Shown: positions 17,529 through 26,953 of the stretch, in pieces
How the letters are laid out: the number at the start of each line of letters is the position of its first letter
Position numbering within the stretch: the stretch's first letter is position 1
NCBI RefSeq assembly: GCF_004352855.1
Contig: NZ_SJSC01000001.1
Coordinates: forward strand, 744,001-808,000
Origin: Marinomonas sp. KMM3893
GTDB taxonomy: Bacteria > Pseudomonadota > Gammaproteobacteria > Pseudomonadales > Marinomonadaceae
Direction of reading: 5' to 3'
DNA: 64,000 nucleotides
The notes under the pieces: model-generated
The model's database searches: none
What the model was told of the DNA's origin: nothing
What the model saw: only the letters and a program-made list of their open reading frames with translations
Position numbers and translations under genes: made by a program

Positions 17529-17975
17529 ATGCGCTCAACCTCCATTTTCCCTATTGTTCTTTTTGGCCTCTTTGGCGTGCTCCCGTTTGCAATATGGACG
17601 CTCTTCGCCATAACAGGCACAAGTTTGATGGGTTACTCTGGCGTTCAATTATTTGCCAGTTACGGCGCGATTATTTTGAGCTTCTTTAATGGCGTGGTTT
17701 TTGGGCAAGTTATAGAAAATCCTCAGCGTACTTATAGTCGTCGCGTGATGCTGTTTAGCCATCTTATCTCACTGTTGGCATGGGGAACCTTGCTAATGGG
17801 AGTCCCGACTCTTGCTGTCGTCGTTTTGTTACTCGGCTTTATTTCAACTTTTTGGCTAGAAATCCGTTGCCTGAAACTGCTTTTCGCACACAGCGATGGC
17901 CACTCTAGAACACGCTTTGTGCTCATCACTATTGTTTGTGTTTTGCATATTTTAGTGCTCTTTCCACATTATTAA
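17529..17975 (+). CDS. DUF3429-type inner-membrane protein
   Basis: About 148 aa from ATG 17529 (RBS CAGGA); eight more codons are open upstream. Four to five hydrophobic helices are predicted (IFPIVLFGLFGVLPFAIW, LFASYGAIILSFFNGVVFG, LISLLAWGTLLMG, VVLLLGFISTFWLE, FVLITIVCVLHILVLF). The ASYGAIILSFFNGVVFG segment is characteristic of the DUF3429 family. Function unknown. Confidence 0.75.
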   Translation: MRSTSIFPIVLFGLFGVLPFAIWTLFAITGTSLMGYSGVQLFASYGAIILSFFNGVVFGQVIENPQRTYSRRVMLFSHLISLLAWGTLLMGVPTLAVVVLLLGFISTFWLEIRCLKLLFAHSDGHSRTRFVLITIVCVLHILVLFPHY

Positions 17976-18129
17976 TAAAACGCTCTTTAGCATTAGCCCA
18001 AATGCCATCAAATAAGGTGCCTTGCACCATTAGGTTAATGCTAAGAAATCAGGCTAAGAAACGGACATTTATCACTGCAGCATCACTCATTTTGAGGTTT
18101 ATTCAGACAGAACGATTGAGGACAATGCT

Positions 18130-18870
18130 ATGCCTTTCAATGCCCTTATCATTGGCGCGAGCAGTACCATAGCCCAAGCTGCCGCAGCGCTATTCGCACA
18201 AGACCCTGACTGCCAACGGGTTTTCACGGTCAGTCGTACCCCAGCTAACCTTTTCGCAAACAAAGTCACGTCTCTATTATGCGATTACAGTGACGACTCC
18301 ATCGACACCATTTGCCACACCTTAAAACCTTATGCTGGCACTTTTAGCAGAGTGCTCATTTGCAATGGCGTATTACACAATGAGGCCAGCAACGAGTCGG
18401 CCTCCTCACGCATGCCCGAGAAAAAACTCGAAGACATTAGCGCCGATCAATTAGCTCGCCTTTACCACTCTAATAGCATTATTCCGATGCTTTGGATCAG
18501 TCGTCTTTTGCCATTACTAAAAAGCGAAAACGCGGTAAAAGTCGCGGTGTTCAGCGCTCGAATCGGCAGTATCGCAGACAATAAAATTGGCGGCTGGTAC
18601 AGCTATCGCGCGTCTAAAGCCGCCTTAAATATGCTGATACAAACCAGTGCCATTGAATACGCAAGACGCGCCCCGAACGTAAAACTCATCGCCTTTCATC
18701 CAGGTACAACAGACACGCCCCTGTCAAAACCCTTTCAAAATAATGTGCCCAAAGACAAACTGTTTACCCCTGAATTTGTCGCTGAAAGGGTTTTATCGGT
18801 ACTAGAGAGTGCGCCCGTAGACCAACAAGCCGCGTATTTAGACTGGAACAATAAGCCTATTGAATGGTAA
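18130..18870 (+). CDS. Short-chain dehydrogenase (C-factor/CsgA-like SDR)
   Basis: A 246-aa classical SDR. The N-terminal cofactor site is shortened (IIGASSTIAQAAA), the NAG-like site reads LICNGVLHN, and catalytic Ser and YxxxK appear in VFSARIGSI and WYSYRASKAALNML, followed by FHPGTTDTPLS. This pattern matches the CsgA/C-factor-like SDR group. RBS GAGGA precedes ATG 18130. The Lrp-type regulator gene follows directly and may be co-transcribed. Confidence 0.85.
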   Translation: MPFNALIIGASSTIAQAAAALFAQDPDCQRVFTVSRTPANLFANKVTSLLCDYSDDSIDTICHTLKPYAGTFSRVLICNGVLHNEASNESASSRMPEKKLEDISADQLARLYHSNSIIPMLWISRLLPLLKSENAVKVAVFSARIGSIADNKIGGWYSYRASKAALNMLIQTSAIEYARRAPNVKLIAFHPGTTDTPLSKPFQNNVPKDKLFTPEFVAERVLSVLESAPVDQQAAYLDWNNKPIEW

Positions 18871-18895
18871 AACGCTGCATAGAAAAGCAGAAGAC

Positions 18896-19387
18896 ATGCT
18901 AACCATCAACAACGAGCTCCCTATGGATGATCTGGATCAGACTGACCGCAAAATACTCAACCTACTGCAGAAAGACGCGACCTTAACTGCGACTCAAGTA
19001 GCCGATCATGTTGGTTTATCACAATCTCCTTGTTGGCGACGAATCAATCGCCTGGAACAAGAGGGCTACATTCAATCTACTCAAGCGATTTTGAATCGTC
19101 ATAAAGTGGGGCTAGATATTGTGGTGTTAGTGAACATAAAGCTGTCTTCCCACGGCAGAAAGATGCTGGATGAGTTCGAACAATCTATTGTCGACTTTTC
19201 AGAAGTGGTGGAATGCTGGACGATTTCAGGGTCGATGGATTACAGCTTGCGAGTGGTCGCAAAAAACATTGGCAGTTATGAAACCTTTCTACGCAGCAAG
19301 TTATTACAGTTACCGCATATCCAAGAAGCACAAAGCCATTTCACAATGCGTGAAGTCAAGAATGTCACCCAGCTTCCTATCGACTAA
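18896..19387 (+). CDS. Lrp/AsnC-family transcriptional regulator
   Basis: About 163 aa from ATG 18896; ATG 18923 (MDDLDQTDRKILNLLQ) is an alternative that matches the family start, and the frame is open back to 18860, overlapping the SDR gene. The HTH is ATQVADHVGLSQSPCWRRINRLE, and the C-terminal RAM ligand-binding domain is VVLVNIKLSSHG through ETFLRSKLLQLPHI. Such regulators bind amino acids. It lies 25 bp after the SDR stop. Confidence 0.88.
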   Translation: MLTINNELPMDDLDQTDRKILNLLQKDATLTATQVADHVGLSQSPCWRRINRLEQEGYIQSTQAILNRHKVGLDIVVLVNIKLSSHGRKMLDEFEQSIVDFSEVVECWTISGSMDYSLRVVAKNIGSYETFLRSKLLQLPHIQEAQSHFTMREVKNVTQLPID

Positions 19388-19441
19388 AAGTGGTCACTTT
19401 GTCGTCACTGTCACTGGGTAACAAACAGTAAGAGTGGCTTA

Positions 19442-19702
19442 TTACTTAAGCAGTGGATCGTCTTTAGGCAGTAGCTTTTGAATCCACAAGGCCAGTTTAT
19501 GCTTCATGCTTGGCAAATCTTCTTTATCCGCAGGTAGCCCCACAATCAATTTATCCAAAACCAATAAACGGTAAATGGCTTCTGTTTTCTCGTTCGCTGA
19601 CATAGTGGCAGAAAAACCATCATAGCCTCGCTTTAAAGCATAGTTTTCACCAACTTGAATGGCTTTTTTACTCAGTGCGGCTTCGTTCTTAACTTTTTTC
19701 AT
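19442..19702 (-). CDS. DUF5062-type small protein
   Basis: 86 aa from ATG 19702, supported by the RBS GTGAGGAAATCC; a longer open frame upstream has no such signal and reads like non-coding sequence. The protein is mostly helical (MKKVKNEAALSKKAIQVG, then EAIYRLLVLDKLIVGLP and MKHKLALWIQKLLPKDDP), resembling a small conserved family of marine gammaproteobacteria (DUF5062). Function unknown. A TTGTCGACA element related to the prp operator lies 48 bp upstream of its start. Confidence 0.65.
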   Translation of the reverse strand: MKKVKNEAALSKKAIQVGENYALKRGYDGFSATMSANEKTEAIYRLLVLDKLIVGLPADKEDLPSMKHKLALWIQKLLPKDDPLLK

Positions 19703-19867
19703 GGATTTCCTCACCTGTTCAGTTATCAATACAGCGATGCTTTTCAAGCATTGTCGACACATTGCATAAAAACGCGATTTGAGACATTTACTCGACTCTA
19801 GCAGTTTTTTCCTCTTTGCCACACTTTTCTCAGCAATAAACCGTAAAAAACGATTATTAAACAAGGC

Positions 19868-19997
19868 GTTGTCGATAATCCTTCAATAATAAAACCTATA
19901 TTTGTCATCAAAAACACAAAATCAAACCTTAAATTGTCGACAATCATGCTTGATATACGCCTAAATCAAGGCTATAAAGAAACACATTGTCGACAAT
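19868..19997. promoter_or_regulatory. Three operator copies (ATTGTCGACAAT palindrome) around the gntR-prpBCD promoter
   Basis: Perfect 12-bp palindromes at 19933-19944 and 19986-19997, plus a near match GTTGTCGATAAT at 19868-19879. A fourth partial copy, ATTGTCGACACA, lies at 19750-19761. The TTGTCGACAA core is the kind of palindrome bound by GntR/FadR-type regulators. The two perfect copies flank the promoter core, so repression of the operon and of the regulator itself is the natural reading. Confidence 0.8.
19950..19978 (+). promoter_or_regulatory. Sigma70 promoter of the gntR-prpBCD operon
   Basis: -35 TTGATA (19950-19955) and -10 TATAAA (19973-19978) are separated by exactly 17 bp. The upstream operator ends 5 bp before the -35 and the downstream operator covers the expected transcription start. 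Confidence 0.75.
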
Positions 19998-20015
19998 AGA
20001 GTGATTTACCCCTTT

Positions 20016-20702
20016 ATGAATAACCTTGTTTCCATCAAATCTGCCACCTTATCTGAAGATATTGCGCAGCAACTTAGTAATGCGATCGTACAAGGTGAGA
20101 TTCCACAGGGCAGTAAAATCTCCGAGCCTGAGCTCGCCAAACAATATGGCGTCTCTAGAGGGCCTCTTAGAGAAGCCATCGTCAAATTAGAAGGGCTTGG
20201 TCTAGTGACCCGCACCGCCAATGTGGGCGCTCGTGTTATCCAACTGAATATCCAAGACATGCTAGACACCTTTAGCATGCGTGAAGCACTAGAAGGCATG
20301 GCCGCTAGACTCGCGGCGACATCCATGCCGCTTACCGAAGTCAATCGTCTGTATACCTTGCTTGATAAACACCAAGCCTATCTCGATGACAACCAAGATG
20401 AACATTATGTTCAGCAAGGCGGTAATGATGACTTTCATTTGCGCATCATCCACGCCAGCGGCAACGCCAAGTTAGTGCGTCTGCTGACCGAAGAATTGTA
20501 CGCAGTGATTCGCATGTATCGCCGTCATACGGCCGACCAACGCAGCGATCCGCGCCAGGCATTACGTGAACACAGAGCGATCCTAGACGCCATTGCCAAT
20601 CACGAAGGCGACCTCGCCGAATTGCTGATGCGTCGTCATATCAGTCGGGCAAGTCATTTGTTGAAGCAAGCGATGGAGCACAGCGCCCTCGCCTCACAAT
20701 AA
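20016..20702 (+). CDS. GntR-family (FadR/FCD-type) regulator of the methylcitrate operon
   Basis: About 228 aa from ATG 20016; a GTG at 20001 is an alternative but lies just behind an operator. The winged HTH covers residues 10-70 (IVQGEIPQGSKISEPELAKQYGVSRGPLREAIVKLEG), followed by a helical FCD ligand domain with metal-type residues (NDDFHLRIIHASGN, REHRAILDAI). It is the first gene of gntR-prpB-prpC-prpD and has palindromic sites at its own promoter, so it is probably a repressor relieved by 2-methylcitrate or a related intermediate (inference from family and position). Confidence 0.88.
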   Translation: MNNLVSIKSATLSEDIAQQLSNAIVQGEIPQGSKISEPELAKQYGVSRGPLREAIVKLEGLGLVTRTANVGARVIQLNIQDMLDTFSMREALEGMAARLAATSMPLTEVNRLYTLLDKHQAYLDDNQDEHYVQQGGNDDFHLRIIHASGNAKLVRLLTEELYAVIRMYRRHTADQRSDPRQALREHRAILDAIANHEGDLAELLMRRHISRASHLLKQAMEHSALASQ

Positions 20703-20743
20703 GTCGACCCCATTTATTAGAACAACAAAAAGAGAGCTAAATC

Positions 20744-21634
20744 ATGACTAATCTTTCAGCCGGTGCCCGCTTTAGAAAAGCGGTACAAACACAATCACCA
20801 CTGCAAGTCGTTGGTACCATCAACGCCTATTGCGCCATGATGGCCGAACAAACCGGACACCATGCTATTTACCTATCGGGGGGTGGTGTCGCCAATGCTT
20901 CTTATGGTTTGCCTGACTTAGGCATGACAGATTTACACGACGTGCTAGAAGACGTACGCCGTATTACTTCCGCGTCTAACTTGCCCTTGTTGGTTGATAT
21001 CGATACCGGCTTCGGTGGCGCGTTTAACATTGCCAGAACCGTTCAACAAATGGAAAAAGCGGGCGCCGCTGCCGTCCACATTGAAGACCAAGTTCAGCAG
21101 AAACGCTGTGGTCATCGCCCAAACAAGGCCATCGTTAGCCAAAGTGAAATGGTCGATCGTGTCAAAGCCTGTGTCGACGCTCGTAATGACGACGATTTTG
21201 TCATCATGGCACGCACTGATGCCTTGGCGGTAGAAGGTATGGAATCCGCGATTGAACGCGCCATTGCGTGTGTAGAAGCCGGCGCCGATATGATCTTCCC
21301 AGAAGCCATGATCACCTTAGATCAGTACAAAGAATTCGTCGCGGCGGTAAAAGTGCCAGTACTGGCCAATATCACCGAATTTGGCGCAACCCCACTGTTT
21401 AGCAAAGAAGAGCTGGCCGGCGCAGGCGTTGACCTAGTGCTTTACCCGTTGAGTGCATTCAGAGCCATGAATAAAGCCGCCTTAAACGTCTATCAACATC
21501 TACTAAACGACGGCCACCAACGTGCAACCGTCGAGACGATGCAAACGCGCAACGAACTCTACGATTTTTTGAACTACCATGATTACGAAGACAAGCTAGA
21601 CGCGCTTTTCTCAGAGCAAAAGACGCAAAAATAA
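20744..21634 (+). CDS. prpB: 2-methylisocitrate lyase
   Basis: A 296-aa PEP mutase/isocitrate lyase-superfamily enzyme. The active-site loop is [10 protein letters not shown] with catalytic Cys122; metal-binding acids appear in VDIDTGFGG and HIEDQ. It cleaves 2-methylisocitrate to pyruvate and succinate, the last step of the methylcitrate cycle for propionyl-CoA. It follows the GntR gene by 41 bp with RBS AGAGAG and precedes prpC. Confidence 0.96.
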   Translation: MTNLSAGARFRKAVQTQSPLQVVGTINAYCAMMAEQTGHHAIYLSGGGVANASYGLPDLGMTDLHDVLEDVRRITSASNLPLLVDIDTGFGGAFNIARTVQQMEKAGAAAVHIEDQVQQKRCGHRPNKAIVSQSEMVDRVKACVDARNDDDFVIMARTDALAVEGMESAIERAIACVEAGADMIFPEAMITLDQYKEFVAAVKVPVLANITEFGATPLFSKEELAGAGVDLVLYPLSAFRAMNKAALNVYQHLLNDGHQRATVETMQTRNELYDFLNYHDYEDKLDALFSEQKTQK

Positions 21635-21714
21635 GGCGTTGATCAATCTCTAAAAAGCACAAAGCACACTTAATCTAATGATTTCTCAGCGAACAATAAT
21701 AAAGGAGAGACGAC

Positions 21715-22857
21715 ATGGCTAAAGTACTTTCTGGTGCCGGGCTACGCGGTCAAAGTGCAGGCGAAACAGCGCTTTGTACCGTCGGTAAAGCCGCCGCAGG
21801 GTTAACCTATCGAGGCTATGACATCGATGTATTAGCCGACCATGCAAGCTTTGAAGAAGTGGCGTATCTATTACTCTATGGCGCCTTGCCAAATCGGATT
21901 CAGCTGCAAGATTACGAGCACAAACTGATGCAGCTGCGCAGTCTGCCAGAAGCACTAAAAGCCGCTTTGGAGCTAATACCAAAAGACGCGCATCCTATGG
22001 ATGTCATGCGCACTGGCTGCTCCTTTTTAGGCAACCTTGAGCCAGAGCTAAGTTCTGAACAGCACGCCTTTTCAGGCCAATTGGCCGCTGCAGACCGCCT
22101 GATCGCCACCTTACCTGCCATGGTTGTTTATTGGTATCGCTTTACCCATGATGGCGTGCGCATCGACACCCAGAATAGTCACGTGCCGTCTTTGGCTGGG
22201 CATTTTTTGACCATGCTCCACGACCAAGAACCGAGCGAATTACACACCAAGGTCATGAACGTTTCTTTGATTCTGTATGCCGAGCATGAATTCAATGCTT
22301 CTACCTTTACCGCTCGTGTCTGTGCTTCCACTTTATCGGACATGCACTCTTGTGTAACCGGTGCCATTGGCAGCTTACGTGGCCCACTGCATGGCGGAGC
22401 AAACGAAGCCGCAATGGAGATGATCGAGCCTTGGCAATCCGCCGATGAAGCCGAAGCTGCCCTCCTGGAAAAACTCACCAATAAAGAAAAAGTCATGGGC
22501 TTTGGTCATGCCATTTATAGCGAGCGTGATCCGCGTAATGACATCATCAAAAAATGGTCTAAAAAGCTCAGCGAAGAAACCGGCGATGATCACTTATACG
22601 CCGTTTCAGAGCGCTGTGAAGCTGTGATGTGGCGGGAGAAAAAACTCTTCTGTAACGCCGACTTCTTCCACGCTAGTGCTTATCGCTTTATGGGCATTCC
22701 AACCCAGTTGTTCACGCCCATTTTTGTCTGCTCTCGCATCACTGGATGGGCTGCCCATGTCATGGAGCAGCGAGCGAACAACCGGATCATTCGCCCTAGC
22801 GCAGATTATACCGGCCCAGACCATGCAGAATGGATCGCCATAGACGATCGGCCATAA
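21715..22857 (+). CDS. prpC: 2-methylcitrate synthase
   Basis: A 380-aa citrate-synthase-fold enzyme. Signature regions are GLTYRGYDI, LRGPLHGGANEAAMEM (active-site His), GFGHAIYSERDPRN (second active-site His region) and a C-terminal RIIRPSADYTGP. The short length and its place between prpB and prpD identify it as the enzyme that condenses propionyl-CoA with oxaloacetate, rather than housekeeping citrate synthase. RBS AAAGGAGAG. Confidence 0.96.
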   Translation: MAKVLSGAGLRGQSAGETALCTVGKAAAGLTYRGYDIDVLADHASFEEVAYLLLYGALPNRIQLQDYEHKLMQLRSLPEALKAALELIPKDAHPMDVMRTGCSFLGNLEPELSSEQHAFSGQLAAADRLIATLPAMVVYWYRFTHDGVRIDTQNSHVPSLAGHFLTMLHDQEPSELHTKVMNVSLILYAEHEFNASTFTARVCASTLSDMHSCVTGAIGSLRGPLHGGANEAAMEMIEPWQSADEAEAALLEKLTNKEKVMGFGHAIYSERDPRNDIIKKWSKKLSEETGDDHLYAVSERCEAVMWREKKLFCNADFFHASAYRFMGIPTQLFTPIFVCSRITGWAAHVMEQRANNRIIRPSADYTGPDHAEWIAIDDRP

Positions 22858-22942
22858 GCCTATCTTCAATGGTATTTAGACAGGCTATTTCAGAACCCTA
22901 TTGATAACAAAAATAACTCTCTTCTATTTTAAAGGAAAGAAC

Positions 22943-24430
22943 ATGAGCGCCAACGTAGATGTAAATAACCGCCCTGATTATGATCAAGTCATCCAAGACA
23001 TCGCTGACTATGTGATTGATTATAAAGTCACCAACCAAGAAGCGCTCGACACCGCTCGTAATTGCTTGATGGATACCCTAGGCTGTGGCTTGCTTGCCCT
23101 ACGCTTCCCTGAATGTACTAAGCATTTAGGGCCCATCGTACAAGGCACAGTGGTACCAAATGGCGCGCGTGTGCCTGGCACCTCGCTATCCCTTGACCCT
23201 GTTAAAGCCGCTTGGGATATCGGTTGTATTATTCGCTGGCTTGATTACAACGACACTTGGTTGGCGGCAGAATGGGGACACCCTTCTGACAACTTAGGCG
23301 GTATTCTGGCCGTTGCTGATCACTTGTCACAAGTTCGCTTATCGAATGGCGAAGCGCCTCTTACCATGCGCGAAGTGCTAGAAGCCATGGTTATGGCGCA
23401 CGAGATCCAAGGTGTGATCGCTCTTGAAAACTCCTTTAACCGCGTGGGTTTGTGTCACGTATTACTGGTCAGAGTCGCTTCTGTAGCCGTTGTCACTAAA
23501 ATGATGGGCGGCGACCGTGAGCAAATCATGGCGGCCATTTCTCAAGCTTGGGTCGATGGTTCGGCGCTGCGTACTTATCGCCATGCACCAAATGCCGGTT
23601 CTCGTAAATCTTGGGCAGCGGGCGACGCTACCTCGCGCGCAGTACGTCTAGCGGACATGTCGATGCGTGGTGAAATGGGCGTACCAAGTGTGCTAACCGC
23701 GCCACAATGGGGCTTCTATGATGTGTCTTTTGCGAAAACAAACAAAGACCAAGCGATCAAGCCAGAAGCAGAGCGTCAATTCTCTTTCTCCCAAGACTAC
23801 GGCACCTATGTGATGGAAAACATCTTGTTTAAGATTTCTTTCCCGGCAGAATTCCACGCTCAAACGGCCGCTGAAGCCGCCGTGACTCTGCACCCTCAAG
23901 TCAAAGACCGTTTGGCTGAGATCGACAAAATCGTCATTCGTACTCATGAATCTGCGATTCGTATCATCTCGAAATCAGGCCCATTAGCCAATGCCGCCGA
24001 CCGCGACCATTGCTTGCAATACATGGCAGCGGTGCCATTGGCTTTTGGTAACTTAATTGCCGAGCATTACGAAGACGACTTCCACGCAGCGAACCCTATT
24101 ATTGATGAACTGCGCGAGAAAATGGAGATTGTTGAGGACAAACGCTTCACCGCAGAATACTTAGAAGCGGACAAACGCTCCATCGCCAACGCGATCCAAG
24201 TGTTCTTCAAGGACGGCAGCAGCACAGACGAAGTGGTTGTCGAATACCCAGTGGGCCATCGCCGTCGTCGTGAAGAAGGCATTCCGCTCTTAGAGCAGAA
24301 GTTTAAAAACAACTTGGCAACACGTTTTCCAAGCCGTCAGTGCCAAAACATCTTCACCCTTTGCAAAGACCAAACTAAGTTAGAACAAACCCCTGTGAAT
24401 CGCTTTATGGATTTATTTGTTATCGCGTAA
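22943..24430 (+). CDS. prpD: 2-methylcitrate dehydratase (PrpD, iron-sulfur-independent type)
   Basis: About 495 aa from ATG 22943 (RBS AAAGGAAAG); 14 codons are open upstream without a good RBS. Family hallmarks are [27 protein letters not shown] and [18 protein letters not shown]. PrpD dehydrates 2-methylcitrate to 2-methylaconitate; rehydration needs an aconitase encoded elsewhere. No acnD or prpF accompanies it, consistent with the prpD version of the cycle. Last gene of the operon. Confidence 0.96.
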   Translation: MSANVDVNNRPDYDQVIQDIADYVIDYKVTNQEALDTARNCLMDTLGCGLLALRFPECTKHLGPIVQGTVVPNGARVPGTSLSLDPVKAAWDIGCIIRWLDYNDTWLAAEWGHPSDNLGGILAVADHLSQVRLSNGEAPLTMREVLEAMVMAHEIQGVIALENSFNRVGLCHVLLVRVASVAVVTKMMGGDREQIMAAISQAWVDGSALRTYRHAPNAGSRKSWAAGDATSRAVRLADMSMRGEMGVPSVLTAPQWGFYDVSFAKTNKDQAIKPEAERQFSFSQDYGTYVMENILFKISFPAEFHAQTAAEAAVTLHPQVKDRLAEIDKIVIRTHESAIRIISKSGPLANAADRDHCLQYMAAVPLAFGNLIAEHYEDDFHAANPIIDELREKMEIVEDKRFTAEYLEADKRSIANAIQVFFKDGSSTDEVVVEYPVGHRRRREEGIPLLEQKFKNNLATRFPSRQCQNIFTLCKDQTKLEQTPVNRFMDLFVIA

Positions 24431-24470
24431 TCTGCGTTTAGCTAAAGCGTAAACCCAAGCAGTCACATAA

Positions 24471-24503
24471 TGCTCACAGACCTTTGTCTCTGGGCATTTT
24501 TTT
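24471..24503 (+). terminator. Rho-independent terminator of the prp operon
   Basis: TGCTCACAGAC pairs with GTCTCTGGGCA (one mismatch, one G-T pair), followed by TTTTTTT. Confidence 0.75.
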
Positions 24504-24855
24504 CCTTAGAAAGCCTTCTTTCCCCCTGAGTTTCTCCTTAATCATCCGGCTTTTCGTAGATAATATGAAACCGCTTATTAGGTGCTTACCGTGGCCCGCT
24601 AAAAAAACTATCATCCGCCCGTTTTTATTAAAGAATTCGTTAAAAAATTGAAAGTTTAATCAATAACCTATAAATTATTTTTATAGATCGCCTCACAATA
24701 ATAAAAACACCAGAATTTTAAAGAATCACTCATTGCCTCAAAGAGACGCTTTTAATTGCCCATAAAGCGTCCAGCCAAGCTATACCTAGTGGTTTTTAGC
24801 GTTTCCCCCTTTAAATGTTTAAACGTACGCTCGCTTCTCTATTAAGGAATAAAGC
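24504..24855. other. Intergenic region upstream of the chemoreceptor gene
   Basis: About 350 bp, AT-rich, with no open frame that looks coding. A short inverted repeat (CTATAAAT..ATTTTTATAG) lies near 24670-24690. It must hold the promoter of the chemoreceptor gene; no clear sigma28 motif was found. Confidence 0.5.
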
Positions 24856-26895
24856 ATGTTGTCTTATTTAAAAAAATCGCCGCTACCGCAGCAGCTCGGT
24901 TTAAGTGCCTTATCGGCCGTTGTGATTATTTTTTTGTTGCTCATTCTGTTGATGAGAATGCTCTTTAGTGAGCAAATCAATAAAATAGTCACCAGTCATC
25001 AAGAAAAAGAAGTCGAACTGATTTCTAATCAATTACACGATAAGTACGAACAGTTAAACCGCCGCACGCTGCGCGATGGAGAGTTACTTAACTTAGCGCT
25101 CGACGATCTCAAAGTAGATAAGAGCAACACCATAAACATGAAGGGTTATCAGGTTCCAACCTTGTCCCTGGACGAGCAAATACTCAATGGTAAAAATCGC
25201 TTTATTAGCCATTTCGCCAGCAGTATTGAGCTGCAAATTGGATTAATCATTAATCAAGGTGGCAAGCTTATTCGTTTAACCAGCTCACTGGATGAGATTG
25301 GAGGAGAACCCGCCATTGGCAGCGAGATTCCTCGTTTATCCCTTGCTTATAAAGCGATTCAGCAAGGTCGCGTGTTTGCCGGTAAAATAGGCATTAATAA
25401 ACAAAACTACTTTGCTCGATACGCAAAGGTCAGCGGCTCATCTGATCTTTATTATGAGCTTTTGATTCCTTACGCCAGCGTTCTTGCGCCCATTGCTCAG
25501 TCTCTCAATAACATTAAATTCGGCAAAAGTGGTTATGTCTACGTTACCAATAGCGGCGAACATAAAGGCACTCTTCTCGTTCATCCAAATAAAGAGATAG
25601 TTGGCAAAAACCTGATAGAAATGTACCCAAGTATAAATAGTGCCTTAGATAAAATGTATCAACACGATAAAGGCATTACCCGTTATGCGCTAAGAATACC
25701 GGGGCAAGACGACACATTGCGCCCATCTAAAATTGTCTTCAAAAAAGTGCCTGGCTGGGATTGGGTCGTTGCTTTGAAATCTTACGATGATGAGTACAAG
25801 GAAGAAGTAAACGGTGTGTTATGGGGAATTAGCTTACTTTGTGCATTTGCGTCACTCTTTTTAGCCTGCATTTTATGGATTTTCATTCGCCGCGCATTAA
25901 AACCTCTGCAAGACATTTCTTATGGCTTGAATCAGCTAGGGCAAGGAAATTTGGCGTTTGAGTTTTCCAGCAACAAAGATCACAACAGTCGCAATGAAGT
26001 TGACTTATTACAGAACGATACGATACGTATGCGGGATAGCCTTATTAGCCTGATCAATAAGGTATTAATGTCTAGCAATGAATTGCTCGCCTCCACACAA
26101 GCCATCTCAAATGCCAACTTAGATTTAAAAGAAAGCGCGAACAACAGCAAAGATGCCAGCATTCAAGTGGCGTCGGCAGTCACGCAAATTTCCGCCTCCA
26201 TTGAAGAAGTCGCCCAAAGCGCCACCGAGGTGTCGAGCGAATCCGTTGCGGTGCAAGTCTCCACGGAAAGCGGCCATGAAGCAGTGAAACAAGTTGAAGA
26301 AACCGTTAGTAAGTTGTCGTTCGCTTTTAGCCAAGCTTCTGAAACCATTGCCAGTGTCGAAGCCAGCTCCAACAACATCGGAGCCGTTGCGACTGTGATT
26401 AATGAAATCGCCGAGCAAACAAACTTATTGGCGCTAAACGCCGCCATTGAAGCCGCTCGCGCTGGGGAGCATGGACGTGGTTTTGCAGTCGTCGCCGACG
26501 AAGTTCGTGTGCTTGCACAACGCACTCAGCAATCGACTGAAGAAATTCGCAAGGTCATTGATACCCTGCAATCAAACAGTCGATCAGCGGTGACTGAAAT
26601 GAACAAAGGCCGTGAACAAGTGGACAATAGCGTCAAGCAGACCATGTACGCAGGAGAGGTGTTAGATCAAATCTTCAAATCCACTCAGACCGTCGCAACG
26701 GGCATTACAAATGTGGCAGCGGCCACCGAGGAGCAAAGTGTCGCGGCCACTCAAATTCGTCAGAATTCAGAGTCTCTGCAAGAGGCAGCCATCGCCACAT
26801 TGCAACAATCGGATATCTCTCAAGGACACAGCCAGCACATTCGAGAACTGGCGAAATCTCTACAAAAAGATCTAGACGCCTTCACGCTTAAATAA
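24856..26895 (+). CDS. Methyl-accepting chemotaxis protein with periplasmic Cache-type sensor
   Basis: A 679-aa receptor. TM1 is at about residues 15-35, and the periplasmic double-Cache-like domain at about 40-315 includes [18 protein letters not shown]2 is at about 325-345 and HAMP follows ([19 protein letters not shown]). The cytoplasmic signalling domain contains the near-invariant hairpin [19 protein letters not shown] and the tip [16 protein letters not shown]. There is no C-terminal CheR pentapeptide. It signals to CheA/CheW. The ligand is unknown; Cache sensors often bind amino or organic acids. RBS AAGGA before ATG 24856. Confidence 0.93.
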   Translation: MLSYLKKSPLPQQLGLSALSAVVIIFLLLILLMRMLFSEQINKIVTSHQEKEVELISNQLHDKYEQLNRRTLRDGELLNLALDDLKVDKSNTINMKGYQVPTLSLDEQILNGKNRFISHFASSIELQIGLIINQGGKLIRLTSSLDEIGGEPAIGSEIPRLSLAYKAIQQGRVFAGKIGINKQNYFARYAKVSGSSDLYYELLIPYASVLAPIAQSLNNIKFGKSGYVYVTNSGEHKGTLLVHPNKEIVGKNLIEMYPSINSALDKMYQHDKGITRYALRIPGQDDTLRPSKIVFKKVPGWDWVVALKSYDDEYKEEVNGVLWGISLLCAFASLFLACILWIFIRRALKPLQDISYGLNQLGQGNLAFEFSSNKDHNSRNEVDLLQNDTIRMRDSLISLINKVLMSSNELLASTQAISNANLDLKESANNSKDASIQVASAVTQISASIEEVAQSATEVSSESVAVQVSTESGHEAVKQVEETVSKLSFAFSQASETIASVEASSNNIGAVATVINEIAEQTNLLALNAAIEAARAGEHGRGFAVVADEVRVLAQRTQQSTEEIRKVIDTLQSNSRSAVTEMNKGREQVDNSVKQTMYAGEVLDQIFKSTQTVATGITNVAAATEEQSVAATQIRQNSESLQEAAIATLQQSDISQGHSQHIRELAKSLQKDLDAFTLK

Positions 26896-26911
26896 GCTTA
26901 AGTTGGCTATG

Positions 26912-26946
26912 CCTCATGGTCACAGTATCATACGCTGACCATGAGG
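26912..26946 (+). promoter_or_regulatory. Hairpin between the chemoreceptor gene and tmcA, overlapping the tmcA ribosome-binding site
   Basis: CCTCATGGTCA (26912-26922) pairs perfectly with TGACCATGAGG (26936-26946), an 11-bp stem with a 13-nt loop. The tmcA Shine-Dalgarno GAGGAG starts at 26943 inside the right arm. No T-run follows, so a translational control hairpin is as likely as a terminator. Confidence 0.6.
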
Positions 26947-26953
26947 AGATTTT

